DNA of 64,000 bases from Isoetes taiwanensis (Eukaryota > Streptophyta > Lycopodiopsida > Isoetales > Isoetaceae). The notes under the pieces are model-generated. The model saw only the letters and a list, made by a program, of their open reading frames with translations. It made no database searches and was not told where the DNA came from. The position numbers and the translations under genes were made by a program. Where the stretch lies: positions 15,449,422-15,513,421 of the forward strand of contig JAJEKV010000033.1 of assembly GCA_021234155.1 (NCBI GenBank). Reading direction: 5' to 3'. Numbering within the stretch: the stretch's first letter is position 1; each line of letters begins with the position of its first letter. Below, one piece after another: positions 1-11,128 of this stretch.

Positions 1-594
1 CCATTCCCTATTTTAAGTAATATCGAAATGTTTTCTGACACCTAAAACCCTTAAAACCTAGGAAAACCACCTTAAAAAAAATCCTAAAAGTTTTCCACTT
101 TATGGAAAAACCGAATTTAAACAATAGGATAATAATTATTGTCTAAATAATCAAGTCTCATTTTGTTCACCATCTTTATATGTTCATTGTATAACAACTC
201 CAAATGGAGATATTGTAGCTCTCCTTTTGTCCTTTCTTCTAATTTCGTTTGAGGTGAATGTAAAAAGAGAAAGATGAAAATTTAGTTTTGATCGATACCA
301 ACAAGATAATTTCCCTCACATTGATAAATCAATCACCTTGATAGACATACAAGTCATCAACAAGAGTGTGTAGACTCTCTGATTTTACGCATTAGTTGCA
401 ACAACTGGCAAGCCAAAACCCTAGGGTAGTTTTGAAAATTTGGTGCTATTTCGCATAAATATTGTTCTGATTGTAGATCGGTCTATAGTAAATAGAGCAA
501 TTGACTTTCTTTTGAAAGGGCAACCTGTATCCTAGAATTTCATTGCAAGATTATTGGTTTTTTATGTCTTTGCTTGTTATATGTGTTGAATCAC
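1..594. other. AT-rich intergenic DNA
   Basis: I see no coding region, RNA gene or clear repeat here. It is AT-rich with short runs of A and T, like other decayed intergenic DNA in this window. Confidence 0.6.
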
Positions 595-1050
595 ATGTTA
601 AGGCAAAATGGGGACACGAGGCATTGGATAGTTCTATTCATGCATTTGCTATTGTCCTTCCAGCTCAAGTTCAGGTGGGATCAGTCATCATTGACATGTA
701 ATTATGCATGATGTAGGAAGGTTGATTCGTTTGCATCACTATGATGATAGATAGGCATTGCTTTCGCGGTGCAATCATGCACGCACGTTTTGCAAAGTAA
801 TCGATACCATCTTGTTTTAAGAGTTTTAACCACTGCATGCCTTATTATACTGACATTTTTTTGTTTGGTGTGCCATCGATCCATTACTTTCTTTGGAAAA
901 GAGAAGCCTATTAGAGAAAATACGTATCATCTTTTTCTTATAATGTATTTTTTATTGTGTCATGTTTGTACACTTTCCATTACTGCCTAAGTATCAGCCA
1001 AACTAATTAGGTATAGACTTGTAATTACGTGTACAATGAAGCTTATCCAA

Positions 1051-1250
1051 TTCTAGAAGGGAGGGAGGGTGGGTTCAAAGAGAATAAGGTACTGCTGAGA
1101 GAAGAGGAAGCGCCGATGAGACGTTGATGCAAAACCGCGCCTAAAATAGCGAAACCCCAACCAGAAAGGGCATGCACCGCATGCATGCATGCAAGACATG
1201 CATGCTCGCCCCATTCTAGAATGTCGATCCGATGTCTCGGATCGATGCGA
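1051..1250 (+). mobile_element. Short non-autonomous Helitron2-like element
   Basis: The left end is TTCTAGAAGG. The inverted partner TTCTAGAA lies inside the right end at 1214-1221 and is followed by a perfect hairpin (CGATCCGA, loop TGTC, TCGGATCG, 1225-1244) and the terminal ATGCGA. The empty site survives in the duplication at 5487/5488, giving exact ends and no target-site duplication. A terminal repeat on the left, a subterminal one on the right and a 3' hairpin form the asymmetric arrangement described for Helitron2/Helentron elements; assignment to that group is inference. The interior has an alternating CATG/GCATGC stretch (1170-1205). It encodes nothing. Related copies lie at 11129-12164. 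Confidence 0.7.
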
Positions 1251-1535
1251 TTGGTAACAATTACAATTCATTGTTTGCTCACATGTAGCAAGGTCATAAG
1301 TTGTTATGCCATGTCTATGAATTCTGGAGGCTAAGACCTACTTGTTCCTTATTCTTGATCTCACCAAGCAAACATGTTGTCTTTGACCATGTCCTTTTTC
1401 CAGCTCCAGTAGTCTAAGATGTGGTGGGTGTCTTTGACATCACATCCGTTGGTCTTGTTCGGTTGAATTATGCATCACAACTGGTACTGAATACAGTTAG
1501 CATGGCATCATAAACGATATTAAATTCTCTTGCAG

Positions 1536-1633
1536 ATATTGCTGAAGTGCAGAATGTTTTATCTTCATATAATAAGCTACAAGAAAATGGCATGAAAGTT
1601 CCAATTTGGGTGGTTGCAGAAAATTACCGATTT
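1536..1633 (+). pseudogene. Oxidoreductase exon fragment (duplicate copy)
   Basis: After a TTGCAG acceptor the reading frame gives IAEVQNVLSSYNKLQENG and continues to PIWVVAENYRF, the same exon as at 5773-5880. It belongs to a plant Gfo/Idh/MocA-type oxidoreductase. The exon is cut at the duplication breakpoint, so it is a dead fragment. Confidence 0.7.
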
Positions 1634-2806
1634 TCTGGATGCTTTGTACTCCACGAACAACGGCATCATCTTCGACTTTCACCATTCTAGGAACGCCCCT
1701 GTGGTGTTCCTGAGTGACTATTTGGGAGGAAGAAGAGATATGCATCGCGGCTAAAACTTTGTATAGTCCATAATCAAATAGCTTGTTCCTTTTTTTTCAT
1801 AGATACATCAGCGCAAGCTAACCCGTAGCCAAGAAATGTTATTATGGTCTTGGTGGCTCCGACTGCCTCCACAATCAATGCTTGTTAAATCTGCAAGGAA
1901 AATCTTATCGGACCAAACACCTTAGTTTGGTTTCCAAAGTGGTCGCCAAACAACAAATGACCACCGCTTTGTTTGCAAGCATTTGGCATATTCCAGGCAT
2001 ATAGTGGCATATGCCTGGAATATGCCATAAACCCACATGGACGAGGCTTGCCCCCCTAGGGGCAACCCAAAAAGAAGAAGAGAAAATGCTCTTCGTATCT
2101 TCAAAACCATGCTAAAATGCAAAAATGCAAACTAGGGACTTTCTTAGTATACAAAGAGATTGATATGATATGAAATGCATTTTTTGGCTTCAAAATATCC
2201 CATCATGGCAGCTTTTTAGTAAATATAGAAAATATGCATTTAGCTGCCTTTGCATACTATACAAGCCTTGGAAAATACAATAGTTTTTTCGAATGGCTTA
2301 TTGGTTGGAGTTTATAATTTTCTAAAGACCTATAATATTGGGTCGACTAAAATATTAGGGCTTTTTCCAGCAAACATGGTGGCGCCAAAACGGCCGCCCA
2401 AAAGGGTTTTGCTTGAGATCGATGGTAAGATAGATAGATAGATAGGTATTTTTAAGTCACACCACTAGGCAGCGTCCAATTGGACATGTGACAATAGTAC
2501 AGTGGGGACCGAAGTCCTGGACCGAAGTCCAAGTAAGAACATGGGCCGAAGCCCTTAAAAGAAAGCACAATCACCATGGCCCGGATTAAAAACCACATGG
2601 GAAAAAACCGTTGCCAGGATGATTATGGCTCCTCACAGATCCAAAAATCCATGCTATTGCAAAAAGCAATAAGCATGCCTCCAAAAAACAAACCTACACC
2701 AAACACACCTGAACCGTACCCTCTTCTCAGATTGTGAAAACTGGAATAACCCTACCGGCGAAAGTAGCAAAGGTCCGAAAAACCTGGCCGGCAAAACGAG
2801 AATTAG
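1634..2806. other. Intergenic DNA with a GATA microsatellite
   Basis: No gene is recognised. A short (GATA)n tract lies at about 2430-2446. From about 2450 to 2800 the text repeats small motifs (ACCGAAGTCC three times, GGGCCGAAGCCC), which looks like the 3' tail of a degraded retroelement, but I cannot name a family. The segment 1930-2060 has an inverted pair around ATGCCTGGAATATGCC. Confidence 0.4.
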
Positions 2807-3254
2807 GTGCAAACTGAATCCGCTTTCTTAAACCCCTACTGGCAATCGATCCGACGCAGTAATCCGGTGCAGCCATCCGGTGATGAGCTCAGACAACGCT
2901 TAGTAAAGCTGCTTAGAGGAGGTACCTCCATCGCTCCCTGCTCCATCGTGTGCTCCAAATACTCACAAGCATGCTTTCGCGGTAGCTCATTTCGCCAGCA
3001 TGCACCGGTGCTCGGTGCGCCGAGGTCCGCCTCCAGACGCCATCCATCACTGCCAAGGCCTAGGCGCCATCCATCACTGCCAGGAGAGGCTCAGGCAGGC
3101 GCCCAGGCACCCTCAGGCGCTGAAGCAATCCGTTGATGCTATGGCCTCTGAAGGTATGATCTTGCTTCAAGGCTTATGTTATGAAGCAGATCAGTTGCAG
3201 TTTGATAGTAATGGTAGAGCATCAAGAAATATCGATGCTTATTGCTTGTTTTAG
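2807..3254 (+). other. GC-richer, exon-like stretch of unknown identity
   Basis: This block is clearly richer in G and C than its surroundings and is open in two overlapping forward frames (109 and 84 codons). The second ends with LQGLCYEADQLQFDSNG. A 23-nt segment containing GCGCCATCCATCACTGCC is duplicated at about 3035-3080. I recognise no domain. It may be a decayed exon or a 5' untranslated region; coding status is doubtful. Confidence 0.2.
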
Positions 3255-4185
3255 AGCCAACTTTGCTTGTGGCGGCTGAAAATATGCAAGGTTGATATGC
3301 ATATCTGAGGTTTACAAACTAGGTGCGGTCAAAATGCACAAACAAACTTATGTTGGATGTTGTGAACTAGCTCGGCTTTAAACTATCATCAAATAATATA
3401 TCACGGATGGCATATATATGCGGCTTTAATCCAAGCGACAGAAAATTAGTACTGGCATCAGGAAGTACCAGGCTTAAAAAATGCCCAAGATAGGCTGGTA
3501 ATAGCCAGATTTATAACCTGGATCTAAAGGCAAGGTAAAAGAGATGCTATTTCTGCCATATGCTCGTGATTTTGACCTGCTTGAAATGGTTTCTTGCTCG
3601 TTTGGTTATTCTTTTTTATAATATGATGAGCTTCTACATTTTTAAGTTTTCAATAATTGTTATGGCTTTGCCAGTCGTTGTTACTATGCCATGAACAGGA
3701 TACTTGCATGTGGCTGCTTATTGCTTATGCACGAGCTTGCTCTGCTAGGTATGTGTGGATTGCGGGCCCCGCGTGTCGTTTCAAACTAGAAGAATGCCTA
3801 GACATAAGCAGAATAAGTGGAGCTTTCTAAATCAGGTTTGATCTAAGACGTAATGCTTATGATTCCATGTAAGTCGTAGATAGTATAAACCTTCTATTTG
3901 GTACACTCAAATTCTCAAAATTAAGGAATGGAACAAAAGAAGTGTCTAAGATGCTTGTAAAAGTTCTGATATATATTGAAAATGGTTACATACAAATTTG
4001 GTTACATACAAATTTGTGATTGTATTAGATACAAGTTCTACACTTTATATGGAGTAAGAATTTCCGAAATATGCACAATAATACAAAATTCTGATTATAT
4101 AAGTAGGCATGGAAAGAGTTTCATGGACATGCTTCAACTTGGTGTTAAGTGACAGATTGGTCAGGTGACACATATATGCAAACAC
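3255..4185. other. AT-rich DNA, nothing recognised
   Basis: No reading frame with recognisable content, no RNA gene and no repeat is visible, apart from an immediate duplication of GGTTACATACAAATTTG near 3985-4017. Confidence 0.5.
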
Positions 4186-4460
4186 GATGTCGGGATCTTT
4201 TATATTAAAATGGTACAATTGTGCAAAGGTCAAAGGCTGTTACAGATGTTTGTAAATACATAGATTGTGAACTTGTGTTTAAAGGTTTAAAGACATCTTG
4301 GTGCATGCAAAGGTCAAATCTTTATTCAGATGTTTGTAAATACATAGATTGTGAACTTGTGTTTAAAGGTTTAAAGACATATGATGCAGACGGATACATA
4401 TGTGCAAAAGTGTGCGGATCTTTTATATTAAAAGTTGTACAAGTATGCAAATGTCAAAGA
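4186..4460. repeat. 84-bp tandem duplication inside a longer duplicated flank
   Basis: Two 84-bp units start at 4224 and 4308 (CAAAGGTCAAA, then TGTTTGTAAATACATAGATT). They sit between two copies of GGATCTTTTATATTAAAA (near 4192 and 4417), so a small duplication lies within a larger one. Because 84 is divisible by three, the units keep one forward frame open for 87 codons; this is probably a by-product of the repeat. Confidence 0.8.
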
Positions 4461-5034
4461 CTAAAGGACTTTAAGTACCAATGATTCTCATGAAAATGGA
4501 GTCCTGATTGATAATATAGGCCATGGGATTGACCAGGGGTTGATGTCGGACCCTAGGATCCTAGGTTTGGCACATAGATGGAGAAGGTCATGGAATAGCC
4601 TCCTCTTGCATCGGGCATCTGCTTTCTATTTTTGCCCTTTTTCCCTTTAGTCCTTTCGGACATGCACGGAGGTGTCGGTTCACATTCCCTCAAGCGTGAA
4701 GGCGAGCTTACGCTATGAGAATTGACGATGTGGTGATAACGAGACCACGATTGTGAAATCCCCATTGCACCTTCAAGGAATTGGTGAACCTTAAGGTCAT
4801 CTGGAGCAGGCCACAGGCATCCATTGCTCCTAGTTATCAACATCAAGTCTTTAAAGTTCAGAATATCTTTTTTTAGATTCTTATCTTTATATAGACAGTC
4901 GAATAAATTTATGGCATGCCTGGTATTTAACATAACATAAGTAGGTACATTGATGTTTCTTGACATTTTTATGTCCCTTCACAACAGGAGGTTTCTGTTC
5001 AAGTAGTACTAATCTTTTAAAGATTATGCACTAT
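4461..5034. other. Intergenic DNA with an unrecognised minus-strand frame
   Basis: A 137-codon minus-strand frame (4966 to 4553) holds a basic stretch, ERTKGKKGKNRKQMPDARGG, but has no family resemblance I know and no splice or promoter context. I do not call it a gene. Confidence 0.3.
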
Positions 5035-5870
5035 ATGTTAAGGCAAAATGGGGACACGAGGCATTGGATAGTTCTATTCATGCGTTTGATATTGTCTTTC
5101 CAGCTCAAGTTCAGGTGGGATCAGGCATCATTGACATGTGATTATGGCATGATGTAGAAAGTTGAATTCATTTGCATCATTATGATGATAGATAGTTATT
5201 GCTCTGCATGCAATCATGTCTGGGAAGCACGTTTTGCAAGGTTCTGATACAATCTTGTGTTAAGAGTTTTAACCACCGCATGCCTTATTATGCTGACATT
5301 TTTCTTTGATGTGCCATCCATTACTTTCTTTGGCAAAGGGAAACCTGTTGGAGAAAGTATGTATCATCTTTTTCTTATAATGTATTTTTTATTGTGTCAT
5401 GTTTGTACACTTTCCAATACTGCCTAAGTATCAGTCAGACTAATTAGGTATAGACTTGTAATTGTGTGTGCAATGAAGTTTATCCAATTGGTAACAATTA
5501 CAATTTATTGTTTGCTCACATGTAGCAAGGTCATAAGTTGTTGTGCCATCTCTATGACTTATGGAGGCTGAGATCTACTTGTTCCTTATTCTCGATCTCA
5601 CCAAGCAAACATGTTGTCTTTGACCATGTCTTTTTTCCAACTCAATAGTCTAAGATGTGGTGGATGTCTTTGACATCACATCTCATTGGACTTGTTCGGT
5701 TGAATTATGCATTATAACTGGTACTGAATACATTTAGCATGGCATCATAAATGATATTAAATCCTCTTGCAGATATTGCTGAAGTGCAGAATGCTTTGTC
5801 TGCATATAATAAGCTACAAGAAAATGGCATGAAAGTTCCAATTTGGGTGGTTGCAGAAAATTACCGATTT
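5035..5870. repeat. Segmental duplication, copy 2 (empty-site copy)
   Basis: This is the partner of 595-1633. It lacks the Helitron2-like insertion: at 5482-5490 it reads ATCCAATTG without a break, which defines the ends of the element in copy 1. It continues into the oxidoreductase exons, so this is probably the ancestral copy. Confidence 0.85.
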
Positions 5871-6546
5871 GAACCTAGATTGTTGAAGCTTGATCTTCCA
5901 CCCAGTTTGCATTAATTTGTATTAAGAAGCATTATATTATCCATTGTCATTTTACAAATTGTTTATATTTTTATGTTTTGCAGGCCTCAAATTCAGTTAG
6001 CAACATTGGTAATATGATGGGAGTGGAGGCAATGGCGAACTATCAATGACATCCTCTAATCACTACTATCAAGGCATCTGGCATCGAGGCCCCACTTTTA
6101 AGGTTGCTTTTGTGCTTTTTGCCAAGTTTATCCTGGCAAGCTAATCTCTCTGCTATTGTCTAAAAGCATGATTTTCTTACCTTTATTATGCAGAGCGCAT
6201 TCATTTTGGATGGTGGTGCTCATTTTATTGCAGGACTTACGCTGGTAACGTACATTTTTTCTACAGCCTCTCTGCAACTGTTTACACATTCTCAATGTGG
6301 GGAAGTGAATTAATGAAAACAGTTGATAGGATGTGAAGTTGCATCAATTGGAGCAATAACCTGCCGTATTGACCAAAATTTGTCATCTTCTGATAATATG
6401 TCTGCTTTATTGTAAGAACATTTCCCACCACAGTAAATTTGTCTAGGACATGTATCTAACAAATCTTTCTAATGATGATCTGTAGGCACTTGGAAAGTGA
6501 ATGTGGAAGGGTCATGCTCACGTCCTACTCTTGCAAGGCACGGAAG
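5773..6546 (+). pseudogene. Gfo/Idh/MocA-type oxidoreductase pseudogene (five exons)
   Basis: Five exon pieces with GT-AG borders can be read: 5773-5880 (QENGMKVPIWVVAENYRFEP), 5984-6102 (SNHYYQGIWHRGPTFK), 6194-6244 (SAFILDGGAHFIAGLTL), 6323-6411 (LIGCEVASIGAITCRIDQN) and 6486-6546 (HLESECGRVMLTSYSCKARK). Together they follow the C-terminal domain of plant NAD(P)-binding oxidoreductases of this family, including its ENYRFEP and FILDGG.HFIAG signatures. The second exon has lost one base just before SMTSSNHYYQ, which creates a stop, and no Rossmann-fold exon with GxGxxG is visible upstream. This is therefore a partial pseudogene. The family assignment is from memory of conserved motifs. Confidence 0.75.
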
Positions 6547-7337
6547 GTACATAGAGACCGGATAGAAGATGTCTTAGAACATGAGTAGCATGGCATAAAA
6601 TTTTCCGTGTAAGTTGAAGTGTGCTTGGCTCAAATGGGATCTTGTAGAACTTATGTGGAGCCAGCAAGATAATCAGCACGGCTATTCGATTTTCACATGT
6701 TATCCTTACTTTTCATTTTTTAATTCTAACAAGCATTATGTTCTAGGTTGTGTTGCTAACAAGAATGGGTTAGAATTTAAATCAGAAGACTACCTCCGTC
6801 TTTAATCCGCCAACAACCGAAGTTAGTTTTATCTCAGATCTTGCTTTATTTTTTTTGATCATGAACCGCTAGTTTAAGGTTTTATCATACAAAAAAATAG
6901 GCCAATATGTTCTTTATGATTGCATAAAATTGGTACATGTATCAATCTTAGTAAGTATTCAGCCATTTAGAATACTTATTTGTTGGCATTTACACTATTT
7001 AAATATGAGAAGTATTTTTTTTTTTTTTGGGGTAAGAGTATGTATTAATATATAAAAATTTACATAGGATATCCCCAAATGGGATTGATGGAAAGAATTA
7101 TCACAAAGCGGATATAACTCGTAAGTGTCAAGGATTGTACTAAAAACTACCACTCCAATCTTCCCTACCCCTGGATTACTATAGGAAAAACCATCTTCAT
7201 CCAGGCTTAGATACTATATGGAGTTAGCAGCCAATTCCAAGCAACAAGAACTTAGGAGAAAACCCCGCTGAAGACGAAGATCCTCCATCCAACATCCTGA
7301 TAGATGTCAGACAGACTGAAGAAAATCGGAAGTAAGG
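6547..7337. other. Intergenic DNA with a minus-strand retroelement tail
   Basis: A T14 tract (7015-7028) followed by GGGGTAAGAGTATGTATTAA resembles the start of the LINE remnant at 29440 (TTTTTTTGGAGGGTAAGAAT). It is probably the 3' end of a minus-strand LINE of that family. No coding part of it is recognised. Confidence 0.4.
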
Positions 7338-8642
7338 ATATTGAAATGCCATGGAATCTCTGTTTCTGGGGTGCTCACCTACTACTAGCTAACAACAGCG
7401 TGAGCTGCGAGTCGGGAATCGGCCACTGCTGATTTAGCTCTGGAACCGGCTGGTTGGTCGCCACGTGGCATTGCCACGTTGGCTTGACAGCTGCATCAGA
7501 AGAAGGGCGGCTTGAATAGGGCGGCTGGATTTTGTTCCAGAGGTTACAGGAGGAAGCAACAGGCCGGAAGACTACAAACAGTCGATTGGGTTATCCAACA
7601 GAGAAATCAAATTGCAAAGGAAGGGAGTAATTCAACAGGGGGAAGTGGTTACGATCTGCTGAATCAGAGTTGCAGCAGAGAAGCCTTATCTTGGTAAGTC
7701 CTGAGCTAGATGTAATCCGGTTGTGGTCTCGGGGCCATGTTAACTGTAATGAATACAGTAATTAAGGATTACCATGACTGAGAGGCTTCATGATAACTAA
7801 TGTGGGCTTGTTCCCTAGAACTAGAATTAAACCGTAAACCCATAACCTATGAATTGCTAAACCCCTTTCCTTTGAAAGCTCTGTAGTATAAGCTAAGTGA
7901 GCTTGGGATGCTACTTGCCTTCTTCTGGCCCAGCAGCAAGTTGCAGTAGCAACCAAGAGCTGTAGGCCGATGGTGCTTAACGGAGTTGTCGGGCTTCGTT
8001 CTTCTAGTACCATTGTCCTATATGGAAGCAAGGGTAAACTTGTTTCACTAGGAGGTCTCTTATTGCTAGTGAGATGGGTGCTTAGTACTGGTATGGGACA
8101 GTACTAGGTGGTCGTCAATAGTCTAGTATTATAAGGCCTTACTCTGTATACACGATTTAGATCTAGATAAGCATTGGGTGTTTATCAGAAGGGAGCGTTT
8201 ATGCAAGCATATGATTAGATAGGCATGTCTTATCTTGTTAGGGACTCCGGGTACTGGTGAGATGAAATCTATCGCCGGTATGGGACGGTGATGGGCGTAG
8301 TCAACAGTCTAGTGTTCTGGATTCTTAAGAGGCTTGCGCTTCTCCCTCACTTTGGATCCACCAAAGATGGGGGTTCTAGGCAACCTTGACCGCCTAGATA
8401 TAGCGGGGTGTGTCTATTTGGCAGATGCTATGGTGCGTGTGGTGGATTCCATATATGTGTACTTGCAGTCCGTCAGTCATTGCTTCATGTTGACACTACT
8501 GGATAACTCTTATGCATGTTACTAACACGTGGAAGCTTGTGCAGGTTGTTTGATAGCTGGCAGAGCATACGTGTGTGTTTGGTTATCTTTTGTGTCATCT
8601 TGTTATCTGAGGCTATTGAAATGCCATGGAATCTCTGTTTCT
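7338..8642. repeat. 1.3-kb segment bounded by a direct repeat of about 28 bp
   Basis: The same sequence, TATTGAAATGCCATGGAATC plus CTCTGTTTCT, stands at 7339-7367 and again at 8614-8642. Between the copies are two diverged internal repeats (around 8060-8130 and 8250-8320, each with GGTATGGGAC and AGTCTAGT). No known coding domain is visible. It may be an insertion with a very long target duplication, or the product of unequal recombination. Confidence 0.55.
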
Positions 8643-9888
8643 TTCTTTTCGTCTCTAAACTTGTAATTAGGTTGGACTCTAAAGAAGAGAACATGATGGT
8701 CCAAAAACACTAGGGGGAGAATATCCTCTGTAATTATGCTCTTATGCCATTGTCGAAGATAGATTGACTAACGCATCAAGATCCACTACATCCACTCAAA
8801 AAAGATCCTTTCGAGCTTGAGCATTGTTGTTAAAATATTGCAAGCAAAATGATGATGTCTAGCACATTTACTAGTCTAGTATTTGTTCATCTTTGTTTTT
8901 TTAATGGCATCTACTTAGATTAGATTGCTTTCTTTCTATGTATTACGTCTATGGCATGGCATTTAACAGTCCAGTCTTTCCTCCATCGCATGAAAATGCT
9001 CTCTATATATACTAGGCTTGTTGAGTTCTCCAAGGAATAACAGATCTTGAGCAACTATGCATACACCTTTGCTGCAAAGATGTCTCAGCTCTCTAGTTTT
9101 TTGGTCCAAACACATGTATTATAAATACAAGAAGTTTGGGAAGCACATCTTTTGTAAATATACTCTTAAGGCATTGTAAAAAATAAGTTGACTTTGCAGG
9201 CTGGACATGCAATCTCCTTGTTTTATGTCTCTGTCATTGTATGTTGATACTCCATCCATTACGTCATTCAAAATGGTCTGTGCTTTTTCATCTATGAAAT
9301 GCAAAACTATTGTATGTCAGTTCAGTGCCCAATCTAGCCCACTTCTTGCAGACAATTATTACATCACAGCAAACACATACCCCATTTTTGTTTTGGTATA
9401 TACCTCCCAGATAACATAAAGAGGAAATGGAACGGAGACATATGCAAATTATTCTCAAAATATAGAATAATGGATTTTGAAAAATTTTAGGTTCAAGATG
9501 GTTTCAAGCACCACAACATTACAAAAATGGAGATGTAATATTCCATTTTATCTGCTTCATGTATATAGTATCAAAAGTATCAAAATTGGAAGTCAACATT
9601 CCTATCAGGCATTGATTAATCTATGTGCATTCTTTATTTGGCAACATTGCACATAGCTGACATAGATACATTAGGTTGAGATATGTTTTCACATAGCTGT
9701 GAAGAAGGACAAAACAACCAGTTTTAAAGTGCAAAATTCAGGCAAATCAATTCTACAAGATAATGAAGAGTATGAAAAAGAAAATGCATCATCATCAAAA
9801 GTTAATATTAGCTTATCTGCACCTAGCAGGCATAATAAATTTGATAGTTACAAGATGAATTGTTTTTCAAACTTATCTAGTGGATATA
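8643..9888. other. AT-rich left flank of the retroelement cluster
   Basis: No gene is recognised. A 75-codon frame from 9699 is lysine- and serine-rich and runs into the T tract at 9889, with no sign of being coding. TATCTAGTGG at 9874-9883 nearly repeats at 29049-29058 and may be the target duplication of the LINE at 27901-29048. Confidence 0.5.
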
Positions 9889-10118
9889 TTTTTTTTTTTT
9901 TTTTTTTTTTTTTTGTTAATGATTAAAATACATATGGTGACTTGTTAAAAAATTAAATGCCCAGAAATCCATAACATAAGATGATGTACTGGTCTTTCTT
10001 AGATAGAAGGACGAGCACAAGAAATACATGGGTAAAAATTATGTTGTAAAATAACCTTACCATTGGTTAAAATTAACATGACAGATAACCCTTTAGGGTG
10101 TTGGTTTACAAGTTAGGG

Positions 10119-10140
10119 TTCCGTCCACGAATGGACGGAA
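10119..10140 (+). promoter_or_regulatory. Leader hairpin of element A
   Basis: TTCCGTCCA, loop CGAA, TGGACGGAA form a perfect 9-bp stem 200 nt upstream of the likely start codon. The identical hairpin is at 17165-17186 in A2. It resembles helix II of a hammerhead ribozyme followed by GAAA, but no CUGANGA core precedes it, so I do not call a ribozyme. Its role is unknown. Confidence 0.5.
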
Positions 10141-10343
10141 AGGCACATGACGGATCCGACCACCAAGCTCTTACAGGCAGTTACAAAAATAGCTGGAGGA
10201 GAACTCTCAAGTCCCTAATGGACCAGACGGTATTAAGGACAGGTAACGACCCTACACATGTATTTAACAGCTCATGCATTAGAAATCGCTGCACTGGCAG
10301 AGTCCCCATACCAAGCCGAATCTGGCTCAGGCCGGATTTGTTT

Positions 10344-10687
10344 ATGGGTAGGAAAAAGGGGGATTTAAACATGGCCACCAGAAGGAAGATTGAGGCTGAG
10401 ATGAAGAATGCATCCAAAAGAAAGAAGTTGTTTGATTTCCACAAGGTTGCTAAAACCTTTGTGATGGCAGAATGCACCACTATGGGTAATAAGGAAGCTG
10501 CTAGCACTGAACAGCGTAGAAAGCTAAGGACGTCCTTGAGCAGAAAGGCAAGGAAACTGAAGAAGTTATGGGCATAAGCAATGAAGACACTGTGCAGATT
10601 GAAGCCCTGCATGATTCAGTGATCAAAGAAGCAGCAAATGAGCAGACCCGACATACAAGCTATTCAGCAAATCCTCAAGACCACCAG
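10344..10687 (+). pseudogene. Element A exon 1, 5' copy, frameshifted
   Basis: The start ATG opens MGRKKGDLNMATRRKIEAE, which is conserved with element B (MGRKKGDLNMATRKRLEFE); conservation begins at this Met, which is why I choose it. The basic stretch KNASKRKKLFDFHKVAK may bind nucleic acid. At about 10515 a 5-bp insertion (CGTAG, relative to 17560) shifts the frame and ends translation at 10577. The donor CACCAG/GTTTCG at 10687/10688 is intact. Unless the shift is bypassed, this copy cannot make the full protein. The A2 copy is open. Confidence 0.7.
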
Positions 10688-11128
10688 GTTTCGTAACTAG
10701 TTAAATTTATCTAACTAGAATATTCATTATAGATCCATAAGCTTTATAATGAAATCTGCATATGCATAAATTTATGGATGTCATAAATCAATAAGATAGA
10801 TCTAGTATAATGGATCTAAAAGTTGGGAAATGTTTAAAAAACATTTGAAGTTAAAAATACAAGAAAGGATATATATGAAGGTTTAATCTAGATGAAGGCT
10901 GTTTTGGCACATGAAGGATTGCTGGAAATCTGCATATGCATGAATGTATGGACGTCATAAACCAATAAAATAGATCTAAGATAATAGATCTTAAAGCTGA
11001 GACATCTTAAAAAATATGTGAAGTTAAAAATACAAGAAAGAATACATGTGAATGTGTAATCCAGATTGAGAATTTGAGGAGGGATGATCTGACATAGGAA
11101 GGACTGCTGGCATCATTATTAACATAGA

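Larger units (their letters stand above)
595..1633. repeat. Segmental duplication, copy 1
   Basis: This stretch matches 5035-5870 over its whole length, with scattered substitutions. Both begin with ATGTTAAGGCAAAATGGGGA and end at the same point inside an oxidoreductase exon (TTACCGATTT). Copy 1 is longer because of a 200-bp insertion at 1051-1250 that copy 2 lacks. The shared exon shows that a piece of gene was copied with its upstream intron. Copy 1 is the truncated one: beyond 1633 the gene does not continue, whereas copy 2 runs on into further exons. Confidence 0.85.

Noticed and set aside
10119-10140. Hammerhead ribozyme in the pseudo-LTR
   Set aside because: A helix-II-like stem followed by GAAA is present, but no CUGANGA core is found before it.
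10181-10612. Minus-strand ORF opposite exon 1 of A (and its copy at 17227-17667)
   Set aside because: It is the complement of the conserved exon 1 frame; only the plus-strand frame is conserved with element B.
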